Positions 53,321 to 62,119 of a stretch of 64,000 nucleotides of DNA are shown here, one piece after another (the stretch's first letter is position 1; the number at the start of each line of letters is the position of its first letter). This DNA is from Muribaculaceae bacterium. Its GTDB lineage: Bacteria; Bacteroidota; Bacteroidia; Bacteroidales; Muribaculaceae. The translations under genes and the position numbers were made by a program. The notes under the pieces are model-generated. The model did no database searches. It was not told the origin of the DNA and was given only the letters and a program-made list of their open reading frames with translations. The DNA lies in NCBI GenBank assembly GCA_022510425.1, contig JAFLTO010000001.1, forward strand, positions 62,001-126,000, read 5' to 3'.

Positions 53321-54859
53321 ATGGTTATGATAAAAAAGAATTTTATGTCATTTTCAGGCGCCTTGCTATTAGGGGCCATGCTCATGACTTCTTGCATGGA
53401 ATCAAGAGGTAATGAGTCAGAAGTTTTGCCGCTTCAACAACAGAAAGCATACCAAGAACCGGATGAATCTCAATTTATAAGAACTTCTTCACATCCGGCA
53501 TCATTTGAAACAGATTTCACTGTGGCTGCTGAAAGCACTGTCAATGAAGTGGTTTGTATAAAAAGTTATGCCACTCCCCGTCAAAACCAATATGGAGGAG
53601 GGGGATACGATCCTTTCGGAATGTTCGATTTCTTTTTCGGACCACAGGAACGTCAACAAAGGCGTCAGCAACAACAGCAAAGCCGTGAACCCGTACAGAC
53701 AGGTTTAGGTTCCGGTGTTATTCTCTCAGACGATGGTTACATCGTTACTAACAATCATGTAATTGACGGTGCAGAAAAACTGGAAGTACTTCTAAATGAT
53801 AATTCCACATATGAAGCTACTGTAATCGGTACCGACGAAGCCACTGACTTGGCTCTTATCAAGATTGATGCCTCCGGACTTTCAGCTATTACATTCGGCG
53901 ACAGTGAAGCAGTAAAAATCGGTGAATGGGTGCTCGCGGTAGGTAACCCTTTCGGATTTAATTCCACTGTCACTGCAGGTATTGTCAGTGCCAAGGCAAG
54001 AAGCCTTAACCAGAATTCACGCAATGGTAGAATGGGTATTGAATCTTTCATTCAAACTGATGCAGCCCTTAATCCAGGAAATTCCGGGGGTGCCCTTGTT
54101 AATTTAAAAGGAGAACTTATCGGTATTAACTCTGCTATCTATTCAAACACCGGAAGCTATTCAGGTTTCTCTTTTGCAATTCCAACTTCCATAGTAAAGA
54201 AAGTGATGGTTGACCTTATGCAATATGGCACAGTCCAGAGAGCCGTTTTAGGATGTTCCGTTACAGAACTTGATGCTAAACTTGCAAAAGAAAAAGACAT
54301 CACTGCAGTTAAAGCCGGACTTCTTGTAAGAGAGGTAAATGACAGAAGCACAGCAATGGAACTGGGTCTCCAAGAAAATGATGTGATAACTGCTATAAAC
54401 GGGGTAGAAGTAACAAACTTTGCACAACTCGTGGAGCAACTCAGCAAATATCGTCCCGGTGACCAGATCTCCGTTACTTATTATCGCAATAACAAGAAAG
54501 AAACCAAATCAGGCACACTTCGCAATACTCAAGGGAGCACGAATATCACCAAGAAAGGGGAATTCTCTGATATGGGTGTTGCTTTCATGAAGATTGGTGA
54601 CGACACTAAGAAAAAACTTGGTATTTCAGCCGGTGTCAGTGTAGCGGGAATCAAGAACGGCCCATTTAAAGACGCAGGGGTAAAAGATGGTTTCGTCATC
54701 ACTGAAATCAACGGCATGTCTGTCAATTCAGTGGATGACGTAGAGAAAATCTACAATCAGATAATGAAGAACGATGATGAAGATAAAGTAATGTTCTTGA
54801 CGGGTTTATACCCTTCCGGCCGTAAATACTACTATGCTGTAAATCTTCAACCGGAATAA
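53321..54859 (+). CDS. HtrA/DegP-type serine protease, lipoprotein-like signal
   Basis: This Do-family periplasmic protease has 512 residues. The N-terminus MVMIKKNFMSFSGALLLGAMLMTSC ends at Cys25 in a lipobox-like MTSC, suggesting a lipid anchor. A Gly/Phe/Gln-rich loop (YGGGGYDPFGMFDFFFGPQERQQRRQQQQQS) lies near residues 90-122, the family's LA loop region. The triad is His146 (VTNNHVI), Asp176 (ATDLALIKI) and Ser255 (NPGNSGGAL). Two PDZ domains follow (near 300-390 and 420-505). Upstream it has its own 157-bp T-rich gap, and a strong terminator follows. Role: envelope protein quality control. Confidence 0.93.
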   Translation: MVMIKKNFMSFSGALLLGAMLMTSCMESRGNESEVLPLQQQKAYQEPDESQFIRTSSHPASFETDFTVAAESTVNEVVCIKSYATPRQNQYGGGGYDPFGMFDFFFGPQERQQRRQQQQQSREPVQTGLGSGVILSDDGYIVTNNHVIDGAEKLEVLLNDNSTYEATVIGTDEATDLALIKIDASGLSAITFGDSEAVKIGEWVLAVGNPFGFNSTVTAGIVSAKARSLNQNSRNGRMGIESFIQTDAALNPGNSGGALVNLKGELIGINSAIYSNTGSYSGFSFAIPTSIVKKVMVDLMQYGTVQRAVLGCSVTELDAKLAKEKDITAVKAGLLVREVNDRSTAMELGLQENDVITAINGVEVTNFAQLVEQLSKYRPGDQISVTYYRNNKKETKSGTLRNTQGSTNITKKGEFSDMGVAFMKIGDDTKKKLGISAGVSVAGIKNGPFKDAGVKDGFVITEINGMSVNSVDDVEKIYNQIMKNDDEDKVMFLTGLYPSGRKYYYAVNLQPE

Positions 54860-54925
54860 ACTTTAGACCCGATTGCTCCAATATTCAGGAGAATCAAAAC
54901 ATTACCTAAGAAAACTTACTAAAAA

Positions 54926-54967
54926 GACTGACAGGAAGATGATTATATCATTTCCTGTCAGTTTTTT
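54926..54967 (+). terminator. Intrinsic terminator after the HtrA-type gene
   Basis: ACTGACAGGAA pairs with TTCCTGTCAGT across a short AT-rich loop and is followed by TTTTT. It cleanly separates the protease gene from the accessory-looking segment downstream. Confidence 0.85.
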
Positions 54968-55144
54968 ATAAGTTGAGTCCGGAAGATTAGACCTGAAATT
55001 GTAATACCTTTCTAAGGTGATCCATGTTCTATCTCCATTTTAAATTGTAAAATAAACAAAGTAGAATTATACTTTTACATGCTATTTATTATACTCACTT
55101 TTAAGTTTACGTAAGAAATTATGAAAAGAAATATCGAATTTTAC

Positions 55145-55152
55145 TAAATTTG
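55145..55152 (+). promoter_or_regulatory. -7 element before the P-type ATPase gene
   Basis: TAAATTTG fits the -7 consensus but has no clear -33 TTTG. The inferred leader is about 70 nt. The remaining sequence between the protease terminator (54967) and here is AT-rich with only a minor ACCTT/AAGGT hairpin near 55010; I see no gene there. Confidence 0.45.
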
Positions 55153-55228
55153 CAATGGTATAGTTCTCTATATTTCAATATAACTCTAATAAATATGTTA
55201 TTCTGTTGCAAGGATTTTAAAGGTTGTT

Positions 55229-57904
55229 ATGCTAAATATGAAAACTAATCTACATTATCGTGGATTAACCGATTCACAAGTATCTGAGAGTCGTAAGATA
55301 CATGGTGTTAATATTCTCACCCCTCCAAAAAAGGATTCTCTTTTAAAAAGATATCTTGAGAAGTTTGGAGATCCCTTGATAATAATCCTTTTGGTTGCAG
55401 GGCTTTTATCTCTTGGAATTTCAATTTATGAGATTGCCGTTCTTAAATTAGGTTTCAAAGTTTTCTTCGAGCCAATAGGTATTTTTATTGCGATACTTTT
55501 GGCAACCGGCCTAGCATTTATTTTTGAACTGAAGGCTGACAAGGAATTCGCACTCCTTAACCAGGTGAATGATGATGAGCCGGTACAGGTAATCCGTAAC
55601 GGAAACGCGATTTCTATTCCCAGAAAGGATGTGGTTGTCGGTGATATCGTCATTATAAATACGGGTGAAGAAATCCCGGCGGATGGTGAATTATTGGAAG
55701 CCGTCAGTCTCAATATAGATGAGTCTTCTCTCACCGGTGAACCCATGGCACATAAGACAACCAATCCAGATGATTTTGATCATGAGGCCACGTTCCCATC
55801 CAATCATGCGATGAAAGGAACAAAGGTGATGGAAGGTCATGGTGTGATGAGAACCATTGCGGTGGGCGACAAGACAGAAAACGGCAAAGTGTTTGAGGCT
55901 GCGCAGATTGACGACAGTGTGAAGACACCACTCAATGAACAGCTTGACGGCCTTGGAAATCTAATATCAAAAGCATCCTACGCTTTTGCGGGATTGATTA
56001 TCGTAGGTCGCCTTTGGATGTATTTTGTAGATATCCAAGGTTTCGAATGGATACCTTTTATTGCTTACCTTCTTCAGAGCATAATGATTGCGGTGACTTT
56101 GGTTGTTGTTGCAGTGCCGGAAGGACTTCCGATGGCCGTAACATTGTCTCTTGCATACTCAATGAGAAGAATGCTTAAGACCAATAACCTCGTTCGTAAG
56201 ATGCATGCCTGCGAGACAATGGGAGCCACTACCGTTATATGTACAGACAAGACAGGAACACTTACCCAGAATCAGATGCAGGTGTATAAGTCTGATTTCT
56301 TCGGTAATCCTTCCGATGAAGTTATTTATGAGAGTCTTGCAGTGAATTCAACAGCTCAACTGAATATGACCGGTGAAAAGCCGGAAGTATTGGGAAATCC
56401 GACAGAAGGGGCACTTCTTCTATGGCTTAATTCAAGAGGTGTGGATTACAATTACATCCGCAACATGACAACACGCCTTGAAGAGCTGCCATTCTCTACG
56501 GAGCGGAAATTCATGGCTACTATTGTCAAGAATTCAGAGGGGAAGAAATATCTTTATGTCAAGGGTGCGCCGGAAATAGTGTTCGCGATGTGCAGCAACA
56601 CAGAGGGAGTTACCAGACAGGAACTCGACGCACAGTTGAGGGAATATCAAAACATGGCCATGCGTACTCTTGGATTCGCATATGCTGAAGTTACCGATGA
56701 GTTTGGAATAATCAAGGATAACAGACTCCATGCAAATAACCTGATTTTCCTGGGGATAATAGCTATTTCTGATCCGGTTCGTGGAGACGTGCCTGATGCA
56801 GTTAGAGAAGTTATAGATGCAGGTATCGGAGTTAAGATTGTAACCGGTGATACTCCCGGGACTGCAAAAGAAATAGGACGTCAGATCGGATTGTGGAATG
56901 ATTCAATTGATACCGATGCCAATATTATTACAGGACCGGAATTTGAGCAGCTTTCAGAGGAACAACTCAAGGAAAGGGTAAAAGAGCTCAAGATTATTGC
57001 CAGGGCAAGACCTCTGGATAAGAAAAGGCTGGTTGAAGCATTGCAGGCCGGCAATGAAGTCGTGGCGGTTACCGGAGACGGCACCAATGATGCTCCCGCT
57101 CTTAAGAGTGCTCATGTCGGTCTTTCTATGGGTGACGGAACATCGGTGGCAAAAGAAGCCTCTGACATCACCATTGTTGACAATTCATTCTCTTCGATTG
57201 GAAGGGCTGTGATGTGGGGTCGCTCCCTTTATCAGAATATCCAGCGATTTATACTATTCCAGATGACTGTGAATGTGGCTGCTTGTTTTGTGGTGCTTTG
57301 CGGAGCCTTCATGGGTATGGATTCTCCATTGACGGTGACTCAGATGCTTTGGGTTAACTTGATTATGGATACATTTGCGGCAATGGCTTTAGCTTCACTT
57401 CCTCCGTCAAGAAAAGTTATGTTGGAGAAACCAAGATCCAGGGAAGCATTTATCATAAGTCCATCCATGTGGAAATTTATTCTTGGTGTAGGAGGACTGT
57501 TCTTTGCTGTATTAATCGGATTTGTATATTATTTCGAGCATACCAATATAACAAGCCTGACAGAATTATGGAGCGTGCCATTCGAGACTAATCCGGGTCC
57601 AATGGCTGCAGGTCTGTCACCCTATGAATTATCACTGTTCTTCACAATCTTTGTGTTCCTGCAATTCTGGAATATGTTTAATGCTCGTGCGTATGCAACC
57701 GGGAAGTCCGCCTTCCATTTCAAAAATTGTGGAAGCTTCCTTTTGATTGCTCTCATTATCTTTGGAGGTCAGATACTGATCGTGGAACTGGGTCGTGAAT
57801 TCTTCAATGTAGTTCCTTTGAAGTTCCTTGATTGGGTGATTATAGTAGGTTGCACATCAATCGTTCTTTGGATTGGTGAATTGATCAGATTATTCAAAAA
57901 ATAA
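55229..57904 (+). CDS. Calcium-translocating P-type ATPase, PMCA-type
   Basis: This P2-type cation pump has 891 residues and about ten membrane helices. The actuator motif is SLTGEP near residue 170, the membrane motif VVAVPEGLPMAVTLSLAYSMRRM near 295, the phosphorylated Asp340 in ICTDKTGTLTQNQ, KGAPE near 450, and the hinge VTGDGTNDAPALKSAHVGLSMG near 620. Helix motifs NLIMDTFAAMALASLPP near 715 fit the Ca2+ pump subgroup. It exports Ca2+ (possibly Mn2+) from the cytoplasm. To the eye its third-codon positions look slightly richer in G/C than those of neighbours. It stands alone between terminators, consistent with an independently acquired unit, but that is inference. Confidence 0.93.
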   Translation: MLNMKTNLHYRGLTDSQVSESRKIHGVNILTPPKKDSLLKRYLEKFGDPLIIILLVAGLLSLGISIYEIAVLKLGFKVFFEPIGIFIAILLATGLAFIFELKADKEFALLNQVNDDEPVQVIRNGNAISIPRKDVVVGDIVIINTGEEIPADGELLEAVSLNIDESSLTGEPMAHKTTNPDDFDHEATFPSNHAMKGTKVMEGHGVMRTIAVGDKTENGKVFEAAQIDDSVKTPLNEQLDGLGNLISKASYAFAGLIIVGRLWMYFVDIQGFEWIPFIAYLLQSIMIAVTLVVVAVPEGLPMAVTLSLAYSMRRMLKTNNLVRKMHACETMGATTVICTDKTGTLTQNQMQVYKSDFFGNPSDEVIYESLAVNSTAQLNMTGEKPEVLGNPTEGALLLWLNSRGVDYNYIRNMTTRLEELPFSTERKFMATIVKNSEGKKYLYVKGAPEIVFAMCSNTEGVTRQELDAQLREYQNMAMRTLGFAYAEVTDEFGIIKDNRLHANNLIFLGIIAISDPVRGDVPDAVREVIDAGIGVKIVTGDTPGTAKEIGRQIGLWNDSIDTDANIITGPEFEQLSEEQLKERVKELKIIARARPLDKKRLVEALQAGNEVVAVTGDGTNDAPALKSAHVGLSMGDGTSVAKEASDITIVDNSFSSIGRAVMWGRSLYQNIQRFILFQMTVNVAACFVVLCGAFMGMDSPLTVTQMLWVNLIMDTFAAMALASLPPSRKVMLEKPRSREAFIISPSMWKFILGVGGLFFAVLIGFVYYFEHTNITSLTELWSVPFETNPGPMAAGLSPYELSLFFTIFVFLQFWNMFNARAYATGKSAFHFKNCGSFLLIALIIFGGQILIVELGREFFNVVPLKFLDWVIIVGCTSIVLWIGELIRLFKK

Positions 57905-57922
57905 AATTTGTATGTCTTATAG

Positions 57923-57961
57923 AAAACATAGGAGGAGGTAAAACTCTTTCCTATGTTTTTA
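57923..57961 (+). terminator. Intrinsic terminator after the P-type ATPase gene
   Basis: AAAACATAGGA pairs with TCCTATGTTTT around a 15-nt loop and is followed by T-rich sequence. The rest of the ~215-bp gap to the DUF6150-type gene shows nothing notable. Confidence 0.8.
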
Positions 57962-58119
57962 TTATTTAAGAAGATTATTCTTATAAAGTATAAAAGTATA
58001 AAGAATTTGGGTGATAGCCGGAAATCTGAATGGAAGAATTATTCCCTTGACTTGATTTATGAATATCTTATATGATAGAGATTGATAAGTGATTATTTTA
58101 ACAGAAAAATTACTCATAT

Positions 58120-58473
58120 ATGAAAAAGATAGTACTATTATTACTCTTTATTTGCTCAATTTCTTTTTCAAAGGCACAGAAAGTTTTTGATACACATAAT
58201 GAATCAAGGGCAGATGTCAAAGTTTTTGTGACTGATAAAGATTATCGGGCTGACCTGATTGTCTATACCACTAACACTGAACATAGAGCAAAGGGTAATA
58301 AGGGTATATGGTTCATTGAGCATAATGAATCGAGAGCAGACAAAAAAATTTGTTTCGTCAATAACGAGTCAAGAGCTGATCTAAAGGTTTATTTCACTAA
58401 TACTGAAAGTAGAGCCGGCTGGAAAAATCCTGACAAGAAAAGTCTAATGGAATCTCCCCTACAAAGGCAATGA
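58120..58473 (+). CDS. DUF6150-type exported repeat protein
   Basis: This 117-residue exported protein has a signal peptide (MKKIVLLLLFICSISFSKAQ). Its mature part is made of short repeats of about 13-16 residues: NESRADVKVFVTD, DYRADLIVYTT, EHRAKGNKGIWFIE, NESRADKKICFVN, NESRADLKVYFTN, ESRAGWKNP. It resembles the Bacteroidetes DUF6150 family. Each unit looks like one beta strand plus a turn, suggesting a small beta-sheet or solenoid. Function is unknown. It lies between a P-type ATPase and a decayed region, in what looks like an accessory pocket. There is no obvious operon partner. Confidence 0.8.
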   Translation: MKKIVLLLLFICSISFSKAQKVFDTHNESRADVKVFVTDKDYRADLIVYTTNTEHRAKGNKGIWFIEHNESRADKKICFVNNESRADLKVYFTNTESRAGWKNPDKKSLMESPLQRQ

Positions 58474-58484
58474 AAAATTGGTAG

Positions 58485-58706
58485 ACACTGAGCAAATTCC
58501 CGAATAATCTTTGCAGAAATAAAGAAATAGCAAAAGAGGAATGGATCGCAAGCAAGGAGCAGAAGGAGGCAGACTACGGAGAGATGGACAGACTCAAGGC
58601 AAAGGCGGTAGCTTTGATTACGAGCGGGATGATGCAGATGAGTAAGATCTTTTATTATTTTGATTTTCCTCCCTTTTTAATTCTGCTTTCATCTGCTGTT
58701 CAATGA
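58485..58706 (+). pseudogene. Open frame without start, possible gene remnant
   Basis: After an in-frame TAG a 73-codon open frame reads NKEIAKEEWIASKEQKEAD and then MDRLKAKAVALITSGMMQMSK before losing protein-like character. It has no convincing start codon upstream and overlaps a minus-strand ORF. The charged helical composition suggests the C-terminal part of a former gene. I do not recognise the family. Confidence is low. Confidence 0.3.
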
Positions 58707-58818
58707 ACCGTTTGGAAGGTTTATACGATTTCGCATTTTTCCAGAACATACATGCTATGATAATGAACCAAAGCACCAAAATTATCATAATATGGTTCTG
58801 AAAGAATGAGATAATCAT
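58618..58818 (-). CDS. Putative small single-pass membrane protein
   Basis: This 66-residue ORF has one N-terminal hydrophobic helix (HIMIILVLWFIIIACMFW) followed by a basic and then Ser-rich tail (KNAKSYKPSKRFIEQQMKAELKREENQNNKRSYSSASSRS). The helix-then-charged-tail pattern is plausible for a real small membrane protein. It starts with ATG and no other gene occupies most of the span. However, no family is recognised, its 3' part overlaps the remnant frame on the other strand, and the surroundings look decayed. It could be a chance ORF. Confidence 0.4.
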   Translation of the reverse strand: MIISFFQNHIMIILVLWFIIIACMFWKNAKSYKPSKRFIEQQMKAELKREENQNNKRSYSSASSRS

Positions 58819-59056
58819 AATGGTAGTTTTAAAATATTAACAAGGTATCAAATAAAAAGTTGATATTTGGCGAATCCCAAACTATCGGTCATATTGTCTG
58901 TGACAGACGAAGCCTAAAAGAACATAAATGAAGCGAGGAAAAGTTTTAACCGCATCAAAGAATCGGGACAATCCGCCGGGACGCAATTCAGAGCGAAGCA
59001 ACATTCTGCAACATCAAGACCACGAAAATCCACAAATGTATATACCAAACATAACT
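58819..59056. other. Gene-poor stretch with coding-like fragments beside tRNA-Ser
   Basis: No intact gene is visible. A fragment in one plus-strand frame (58950-59054) reads RIGTIRRDAIQSEATFCNIK and continues TTKIHKCIYQT before a stop, which looks like the C-terminal end of a former protein. An overlapping frame holds a 47-codon ATG ORF (58928-59071) beginning MKRGKVLTASKNRDNPPGRN. Either may be chance. The sequence looks more G/C-rich than the neighbouring intergenic DNA. Decayed mobile-element DNA is possible but not demonstrated. Confidence 0.35.
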
Positions 59057-59107
59057 AAAAAAACACGCTAATTTTCAGATTGTTGAACTCTGACTATCAG
59101 CGTGTTT
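59057..59107 (-). terminator. Terminator of tRNA-Ser
   Basis: On the minus strand AAACACGCT pairs with AGCGTGTTT and is followed by a run of T. The 29-nt loop contains a further CAGA/TCTG pairing. It lies just after the tRNA 3' end. Confidence 0.75.
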
Positions 59108-59112
59108 CTTGG

Positions 59113-59200
59113 CGGAGTGACCGAGATTCGAACTCGGGATACGCTTTTGGCGTATACACGCTTTCCAGGCGTGCCTCTTCAGCCACTCGAGCATCACTCC
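59113..59200 (-). tRNA. tRNA-Ser (anticodon GGA)
   Basis: The acceptor stem is GGAGTGA/TCACTCC, the anticodon stem CACGC/GCGTG with loop CTGGAAA (anticodon GGA), a long variable arm TACGCCAAAAGCGTA typical of serine tRNA, and the T loop TTCGAAT. The discriminator is G and the next bases read CCA (59110-59112), so CCA appears encoded, unlike the other two tRNAs here. Confidence 0.95.
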
Positions 59201-59211
59201 TAAATTCTTTG

Positions 59212-59242
59212 CGAATTTAACGCTTTTATTTGGTTATGCAAT
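59212..59242 (-). promoter_or_regulatory. Predicted tRNA-Ser promoter
   Basis: ATTG (59239-59242), 19 nt, then TAAATTCG (59212-59219, one mismatch to TAnnTTTG) on the minus strand. The inferred start is a few bases before the tRNA 5' end. Confidence 0.5.
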
Positions 59243-59327
59243 AGAATTGAATAAAAATTTTAATTTACACTACGTATGCCGATACATACGAAAAACGATT
59301 TTCTTAAAATATTTATTCCCTCCTATT

Positions 59328-59795
59328 TTATTGAAGGCTTTCAATCATGTTACGACATCCATCTTCAAGAAGATCAAGCACAATTTCAAATCCCTCTGCT
59401 CCCTCATAGTATGGATCCGGAACGCTATCATATTGAGGAAATCCCCTAACATAATCTATCATTCTCACAATCTTATTTTCAGCATCAAGTGTTGGAGCCA
59501 TCGCTTTGAGACTGGAAAAGTTACTATCATCCATTGCAACTATTACGTCAAAATTATCAAAGTCAGAAATCCTTACCTGTCTGCTTCTATGTGTAAGATT
59601 GTAACCACGTTGGTATGCATGGACTCTCATACGATGATCCGGTAGATCACCGGCGTGTCCTCCGTAGAGACCTGCCGAATCCAACTCAAATTGATCCTGA
59701 AGACCGTTCTTATCAATCATGGATTGCATTATACCTTGAGCTGCAGGAGACCGACATATATTGCCCAGACAGACAAACAGTATCCTTTTTTTCAT
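59328..59795 (-). CDS. Low-molecular-weight protein-tyrosine phosphatase
   Basis: This 155-residue phosphatase is of the arsenate-reductase/LMW-PTP fold. The active-site CX5R loop is CLGNICRS (Cys9, Arg15) at the N-terminus and the general-acid Asp lies in VPDPYYEGAEGFEIVLDLLEDGC near residue 124. Bacterial members such as Wzb/Etp dephosphorylate tyrosine autokinases (Wzc) that control polysaccharide export; no Wzc kinase is in the window. It is cytoplasmic. It is separated from DUF4301 by a terminator and stands as a single minus-strand gene. Confidence 0.93.
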   Translation of the reverse strand: MKKRILFVCLGNICRSPAAQGIMQSMIDKNGLQDQFELDSAGLYGGHAGDLPDHRMRVHAYQRGYNLTHRSRQVRISDFDNFDVIVAMDDSNFSSLKAMAPTLDAENKIVRMIDYVRGFPQYDSVPDPYYEGAEGFEIVLDLLEDGCRNMIESLQ

Positions 59796-59809
59796 AATTA
59801 ATGAAATTA

Positions 59810-59845
59810 AAAAAGGGGCAATCCTATCCTTTGAGAATCGCCCCT
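59810..59845 (-). terminator. Intrinsic terminator after the DUF4301 gene
   Basis: On the minus strand AGGGGCGAT pairs with ATTGCCCCT (one mismatch) and is followed by TTTTTAATT. It ends the relA-lipoprotein-DUF4301 run. Confidence 0.8.
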
Positions 59846-59853
59846 ATAATATT

Positions 59854-61374
59854 TTATTGATGTGCGTCTCTTAAAAGATCGTTGACCGTCTTGACAGGAT
59901 TGAAAGTAGATAGAGGCACCTCCACCAGAATTGTGTTCCAATCGCTCATGGCTCCATTCCAAAGTCCGGGAAGTTCCAAAGCCTTAATTTCAACTCCCTC
60001 TCGGCTCTTTAATGAAATGAAACCTGTGGCCTTATCCACATATTCGGGAAGATTGAATTTTTTGCCATCCCATGATTTTGTGCTCACCACTAAGTCCACG
60101 GGATTGAAATGCGTAGCTTCTTTCATCATCTTTTGAGCATCCTTATTTTTCGGATCAATTTGTGTGGATTCTAATATCTGAGGTGACACAGTGCCATCAG
60201 GATTATAGGCTAAGAATGGGCCTCCTCCAGGCTCGCCTTCATTCCTTACCATTCCGCATACCCTAAAGGGTCGATTTAATTTCTTATAAATATATTCGGC
60301 TTTTTGTTCAGCATTCATCTTGTCAGTGCCATCATGTGAAATACAAAGATTCTTATGCAAGAATTCAAGCATCTCATCCAATTTTTCTTCATCCGGTGTA
60401 CCTTTAGACAAAATTTTACAATAATTATCAGCCTTTTGTTTGAGCCCTACCAAGACGCCACCTATTATTTTCTTATATTTGACAGTGTCTCCCCTCTTAT
60501 TATCCGGAACTACATTATCGATATTCTTGATAAAAATCACATCGGCATTGAGATCATTGAGATTTTCAATCAAAGCCCCATGACCACCGGGACGGAAGAA
60601 GAGGCTTTCATTTTCCCTATAAGGTGACCCATCAAGATTAGCAGCCACTGTATCAGTGGATGGTTTCTGAATACTTGTGGTTAACACATATTCCACATCA
60701 TATTCATGTTCTAATTTACCCTTGGCTTCTTCAAATTTCAGGTTTACTAAAGGAATATGGTCTTCACTCACTGTGAAGTGAACATTCACCTTTCCATTCT
60801 TTCCTCCGGCATATTGTGCTCCTTCTGAAAGATGCTCCTCGATTGCAGTGCGGACTCCACCTATATATTTATGGAAATTCAACAAAGCTTTTGGCAATTG
60901 TCCATAGTTCATCCCCTCTTTCTCAATAAGAGCCTTCACAACATCTTTATATCTCTTTTCTTTTATTAGGCTATCGATACTCTTCCCGTAAAGAGATATG
61001 CAAGTTTCATTCAATTTTTCGAAAAAAGCAAACTTTTCAATTTCATTGAAAAACTTCTTCATGAAATCGTTGGAAGGTTTCTCGTCTTTTCCGTTCACAA
61101 AAGTGAAAAGATCCTTAAACATACGAGAAGCTGCTCCACTGGCCGGTACCATTTTCATTACTGTCGCACCTGAAGCCAGAAATTCATTCCAAATATTCAT
61201 GGCTTGATTCTCCATTTTATCGTCGAGAACAAAAATACCATGACCGGGAGTTGCAGCTCCTTCAATTTTAAGATATGGGAAACCCTCATTAAGCATTCTT
61301 AGCTCTTCGGCAAGTTGTGCTTCTGTCTTACCCTTTGATTTAAGAATTTCCCTGTCTTTAACAGTGAGTTCCAT
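59854..61374 (-). CDS. DUF4301 family protein
   Basis: This 506-residue cytoplasmic protein of unknown function is recognised as the Bacteroidetes DUF4301 family. The N-terminus reads MELTVKDREILKSKGKTEAQLAEELRMLNEGFPYLKIEGAATPGHGIF. A conserved VPASGAASRMFKDLF segment near residue 97 and FRPGGHGALIENLNDLNADVIFIKNIDNVVPD near 265-295 resemble nucleotidyltransferase-like sugar-activation folds (compare HGALIENLN and IDN patterns), but I cannot assign chemistry. VCGMVRNEGEPGGGPFLAYNPDG near 370 is also conserved. It is the last gene after a lipoprotein and a RelA/SpoT-type gene and lies 10 bp after the former. Confidence 0.85.
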   Translation of the reverse strand: MELTVKDREILKSKGKTEAQLAEELRMLNEGFPYLKIEGAATPGHGIFVLDDKMENQAMNIWNEFLASGATVMKMVPASGAASRMFKDLFTFVNGKDEKPSNDFMKKFFNEIEKFAFFEKLNETCISLYGKSIDSLIKEKRYKDVVKALIEKEGMNYGQLPKALLNFHKYIGGVRTAIEEHLSEGAQYAGGKNGKVNVHFTVSEDHIPLVNLKFEEAKGKLEHEYDVEYVLTTSIQKPSTDTVAANLDGSPYRENESLFFRPGGHGALIENLNDLNADVIFIKNIDNVVPDNKRGDTVKYKKIIGGVLVGLKQKADNYCKILSKGTPDEEKLDEMLEFLHKNLCISHDGTDKMNAEQKAEYIYKKLNRPFRVCGMVRNEGEPGGGPFLAYNPDGTVSPQILESTQIDPKNKDAQKMMKEATHFNPVDLVVSTKSWDGKKFNLPEYVDKATGFISLKSREGVEIKALELPGLWNGAMSDWNTILVEVPLSTFNPVKTVNDLLRDAHQ

Positions 61375-61384
61375 AGTTGTTGAT

Positions 61385-62119
61385 TTATTTATTATTTTTA
61401 GAATTTTGCCTTTGGTTTTCTTCCTCCAGTATTCTTCGGAAAGTATCGATTTTATGAGAACTGATCCAAAGTTCTTTTTCTAATGTCAAAGCCTCTCTTT
61501 TTGCAGAATATAAATTCCACGTCTGCGAAATCATATCCTTCTCATCCTTTGGTATTTCAAAATTCTTTTTGACTTTTCCTTGCTCAAGATATTCCAATTT
61601 TATCTTGTCTTGATGGTAAGTTGAAATATATTCCGCGATGGTGTCTATTTTTCCTCCGATGAAATAAACCGAGTTGAAGCGTTCATGCCTGAAATTAAAG
61701 GCTTGGTCATGGGGCACGACCTCCGAATTAAAACTTCCAACAGAAACCTGATTGAAAGTGGCACCTCCAAGAGTGGCTATCATTTCAAATTTCTCATTCT
61801 CGTTTATTCTGGCATAAATTCCCGTAGTGGTGAATGGTAATTTTTTTTGCCATCCCTTCACTAAGTAGTATCCACTCACTTCCCTGGGATTTTTTACAAG
61901 TTCAAAATTATCGAGCATTCCACCTATCTTAGTATTCACCAAATCAAGCCGGCTTTGCAATTGTCTTGAACGCTCCTGATAATAATCTATAGAATCCGTA
62001 AACCCGGATATCCAATTCTCACGTTCAATCTCAGCATCTGTTTTTTTTATTTTCTTACAGCTAATGCAAGAAAATATAATACAGAAACTAAGAAAAAAAT
62101 ATATGGTTTTTAATTTCAT
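61385..62119 (-). CDS. Lipoprotein of unknown function
   Basis: This 244-residue predicted lipoprotein has the signal MKLKTIYFFLSFCIIFSCISC followed by KKIKKTDAEIERENW. The mature part begins with a helical, coiled-coil-like stretch (GFTDSIDYYQERSRQLQSRLDLVNTKIGGML), then beta-rich sequence (GYYLVKGWQKKLPFTTTGIYARINENEKFEMIATLGGATFNQVSVG), then a helical C-terminus (KREALTLEKELWISSHKIDTFRRILEEENQRQ). I do not recognise a named family. Its ATG overlaps the stop of the RelA/SpoT-type gene by 4 bp, so translation is probably coupled to it. Confidence 0.78.
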   Translation of the reverse strand: MKLKTIYFFLSFCIIFSCISCKKIKKTDAEIERENWISGFTDSIDYYQERSRQLQSRLDLVNTKIGGMLDNFELVKNPREVSGYYLVKGWQKKLPFTTTGIYARINENEKFEMIATLGGATFNQVSVGSFNSEVVPHDQAFNFRHERFNSVYFIGGKIDTIAEYISTYHQDKIKLEYLEQGKVKKNFEIPKDEKDMISQTWNLYSAKREALTLEKELWISSHKIDTFRRILEEENQRQNSKNNK

